From Deltaproteobacteria bacterium (GTDB taxonomy: Bacteria; UBA10199; DSSB01), in assembly GCA_020440745.1 (NCBI GenBank), contig JAGRNM010000097.1, positions 1 through 5,839 of the forward strand: 5,839 nt of DNA, given 5' to 3'. Made by a program: the position numbers and the translations under genes. The notes under the pieces are model-generated. The model made no database searches. It saw nothing but the letters and a program-made list of their open reading frames with translations, and was not told the DNA's origin. Shown one piece after another: positions 5,362 through 5,839 of the stretch (positions within the stretch are counted from its first letter, which is position 1; every line of letters begins with the position of its first letter).

Positions 5362-5839
5362 TTAGCCTTTCAAAACTTCTTCTAAAATAAATAAAGCTTC
5401 TGAGATTTCTTCCTCACTTACTGTTAAAGGAGGTAATAGTCTCAGGGCTTTTTCTTGAACCGCATTAACAATCAAACCTTTTTCTAACAAAGCTCGCATC
5501 ACGGGCTTAGACTCAACCTTAAGGGCAATACCGGCCATCAGTCCAAGACCTCGCACATGATCCACTAGATCACAAGACTGGGCTAGCTTTTGTAAACCTT
5601 GTTGTAAAAAAACTCCCTGCTTAGCAGCCCTCTCTAAGAGACCTTCTTCTGTTAAAATTTGTAAAAAGCGATGGGCCACACGAGAAACCAAAGGATTGCC
5701 ACCGTAAGTGCTTCCATGGGCGCCTGTCCAAAAAGTATCCGCTACTCCTTGAGTACATAGACAGGCTCCAATGGGCAATCCTACTCCCAAAGATTTAGCT
5801 AAAGTCAAAATCTGAGGCTTCACCTGATAATGTTGATGG
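5362..5839 (-). CDS. argD: Acetylornithine aminotransferase, C-terminal part (gene runs off the right edge)
   Basis: A class III PLP aminotransferase that converts N-acetylglutamate semialdehyde plus glutamate to N-acetylornithine and 2-oxoglutarate. About 159 codons are visible of a usual 390-400; the frame is open to the last base and the true start lies beyond the window. The GTG at 5823-5821 is an internal valine, since the frame continues upstream with HQHYQ before VKPQILTLAKSLG. The Schiff-base lysine is in TLAK (codon 5796-5794), followed by GVGLPIGA. HGSTYGGNPL follows, with its PLP-phosphate Thr at codon 5709-5707. The C-terminus has LRLLPPLTVSEEEI, also typical. Related class III enzymes (ornithine, 4-aminobutyrate or succinylornithine aminotransferases) share these motifs; argF and argG downstream decide for ArgD. 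Its last codons contain the AAAGG that probably serves as the argF ribosome site. Confidence 0.93.
   Translation of the reverse strand, partial: HQHYQVKPQILTLAKSLGVGLPIGACLCTQGVADTFWTGAHGSTYGGNPLVSRVAHRFLQILTEEGLLERAAKQGVFLQQGLQKLAQSCDLVDHVRGLGLMAGIALKVESKPVMRALLEKGLIVNAVQEKALRLLPPLTVSEEEISEALFILEEVLKG

Noticed and set aside
1..5839. Defence system, mobile element, prophage or other undescribed system
   Set aside because: Every long frame is a recognisable biosynthetic enzyme with intact motifs, all in one direction. No transposase, integrase, terminal repeats, spaced repeats or tRNA could be found.

Overview
The window is a compact block of core amino-acid and purine biosynthesis genes. All are read on the minus strand, so transcription runs from high to low coordinates: argD (its 3' part only), argF, argG, a class V aminotransferase, serA, and purA (its 5' part only). 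Genes fill almost the whole window. The gaps are about 1-4, 73, 110, 50 and 18 bases. I see no mobile elements, RNA genes, CRISPR arrays or phage genes.

The DNA is moderately AT-rich by eye, and ribosome binding sites of the AAGGA type precede most genes. The gene content (long-form SerA with an ACT domain beside a class V aminotransferase, short-form ArgG of about 400 residues, argD-argF-argG in a row) points to a free-living bacterium able to make its own amino acids. The order resembles clusters I know from Deltaproteobacteria in the broad sense (Desulfobacterota and relatives). That placement is inference from gene order and needs a phylogeny.

Layout. From 5839 down to 3185 lies the arginine part. 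ArgD makes N-acetylornithine. After deacetylation, ArgF carbamoylates ornithine to citrulline, and ArgG joins citrulline to aspartate. argH, the last step, is not in the window. The largest gap (3075-3184) separates this part from the serine part and holds the most structured non-coding DNA here: a potential three-way-junction RNA followed by an AT-rich dyad and a very strong Shine-Dalgarno. From 3074 to 292 lie the aminotransferase and serA, which fit consecutive steps from 3-phosphoglycerate to phosphoserine. purA begins at 273 and runs off the left edge. It makes adenylosuccinate from IMP and aspartate.

How the genes fit together. ArgG and PurA run analogous reactions: each attaches aspartate at nucleotide cost, and the product is later split by a fumarate-releasing lyase (ArgH or PurB). 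SerA and the aminotransferase feed serine, glycine and one-carbon units, which purine synthesis also needs. One long nitrogen-metabolism operon, or two adjacent ones split at the 110-base gap, are both plausible. I found no evidence of an undescribed system. The points most worth a second look are the structured leader at 3109-3175 and the probable use of a class V aminotransferase as the phosphoserine aminotransferase.
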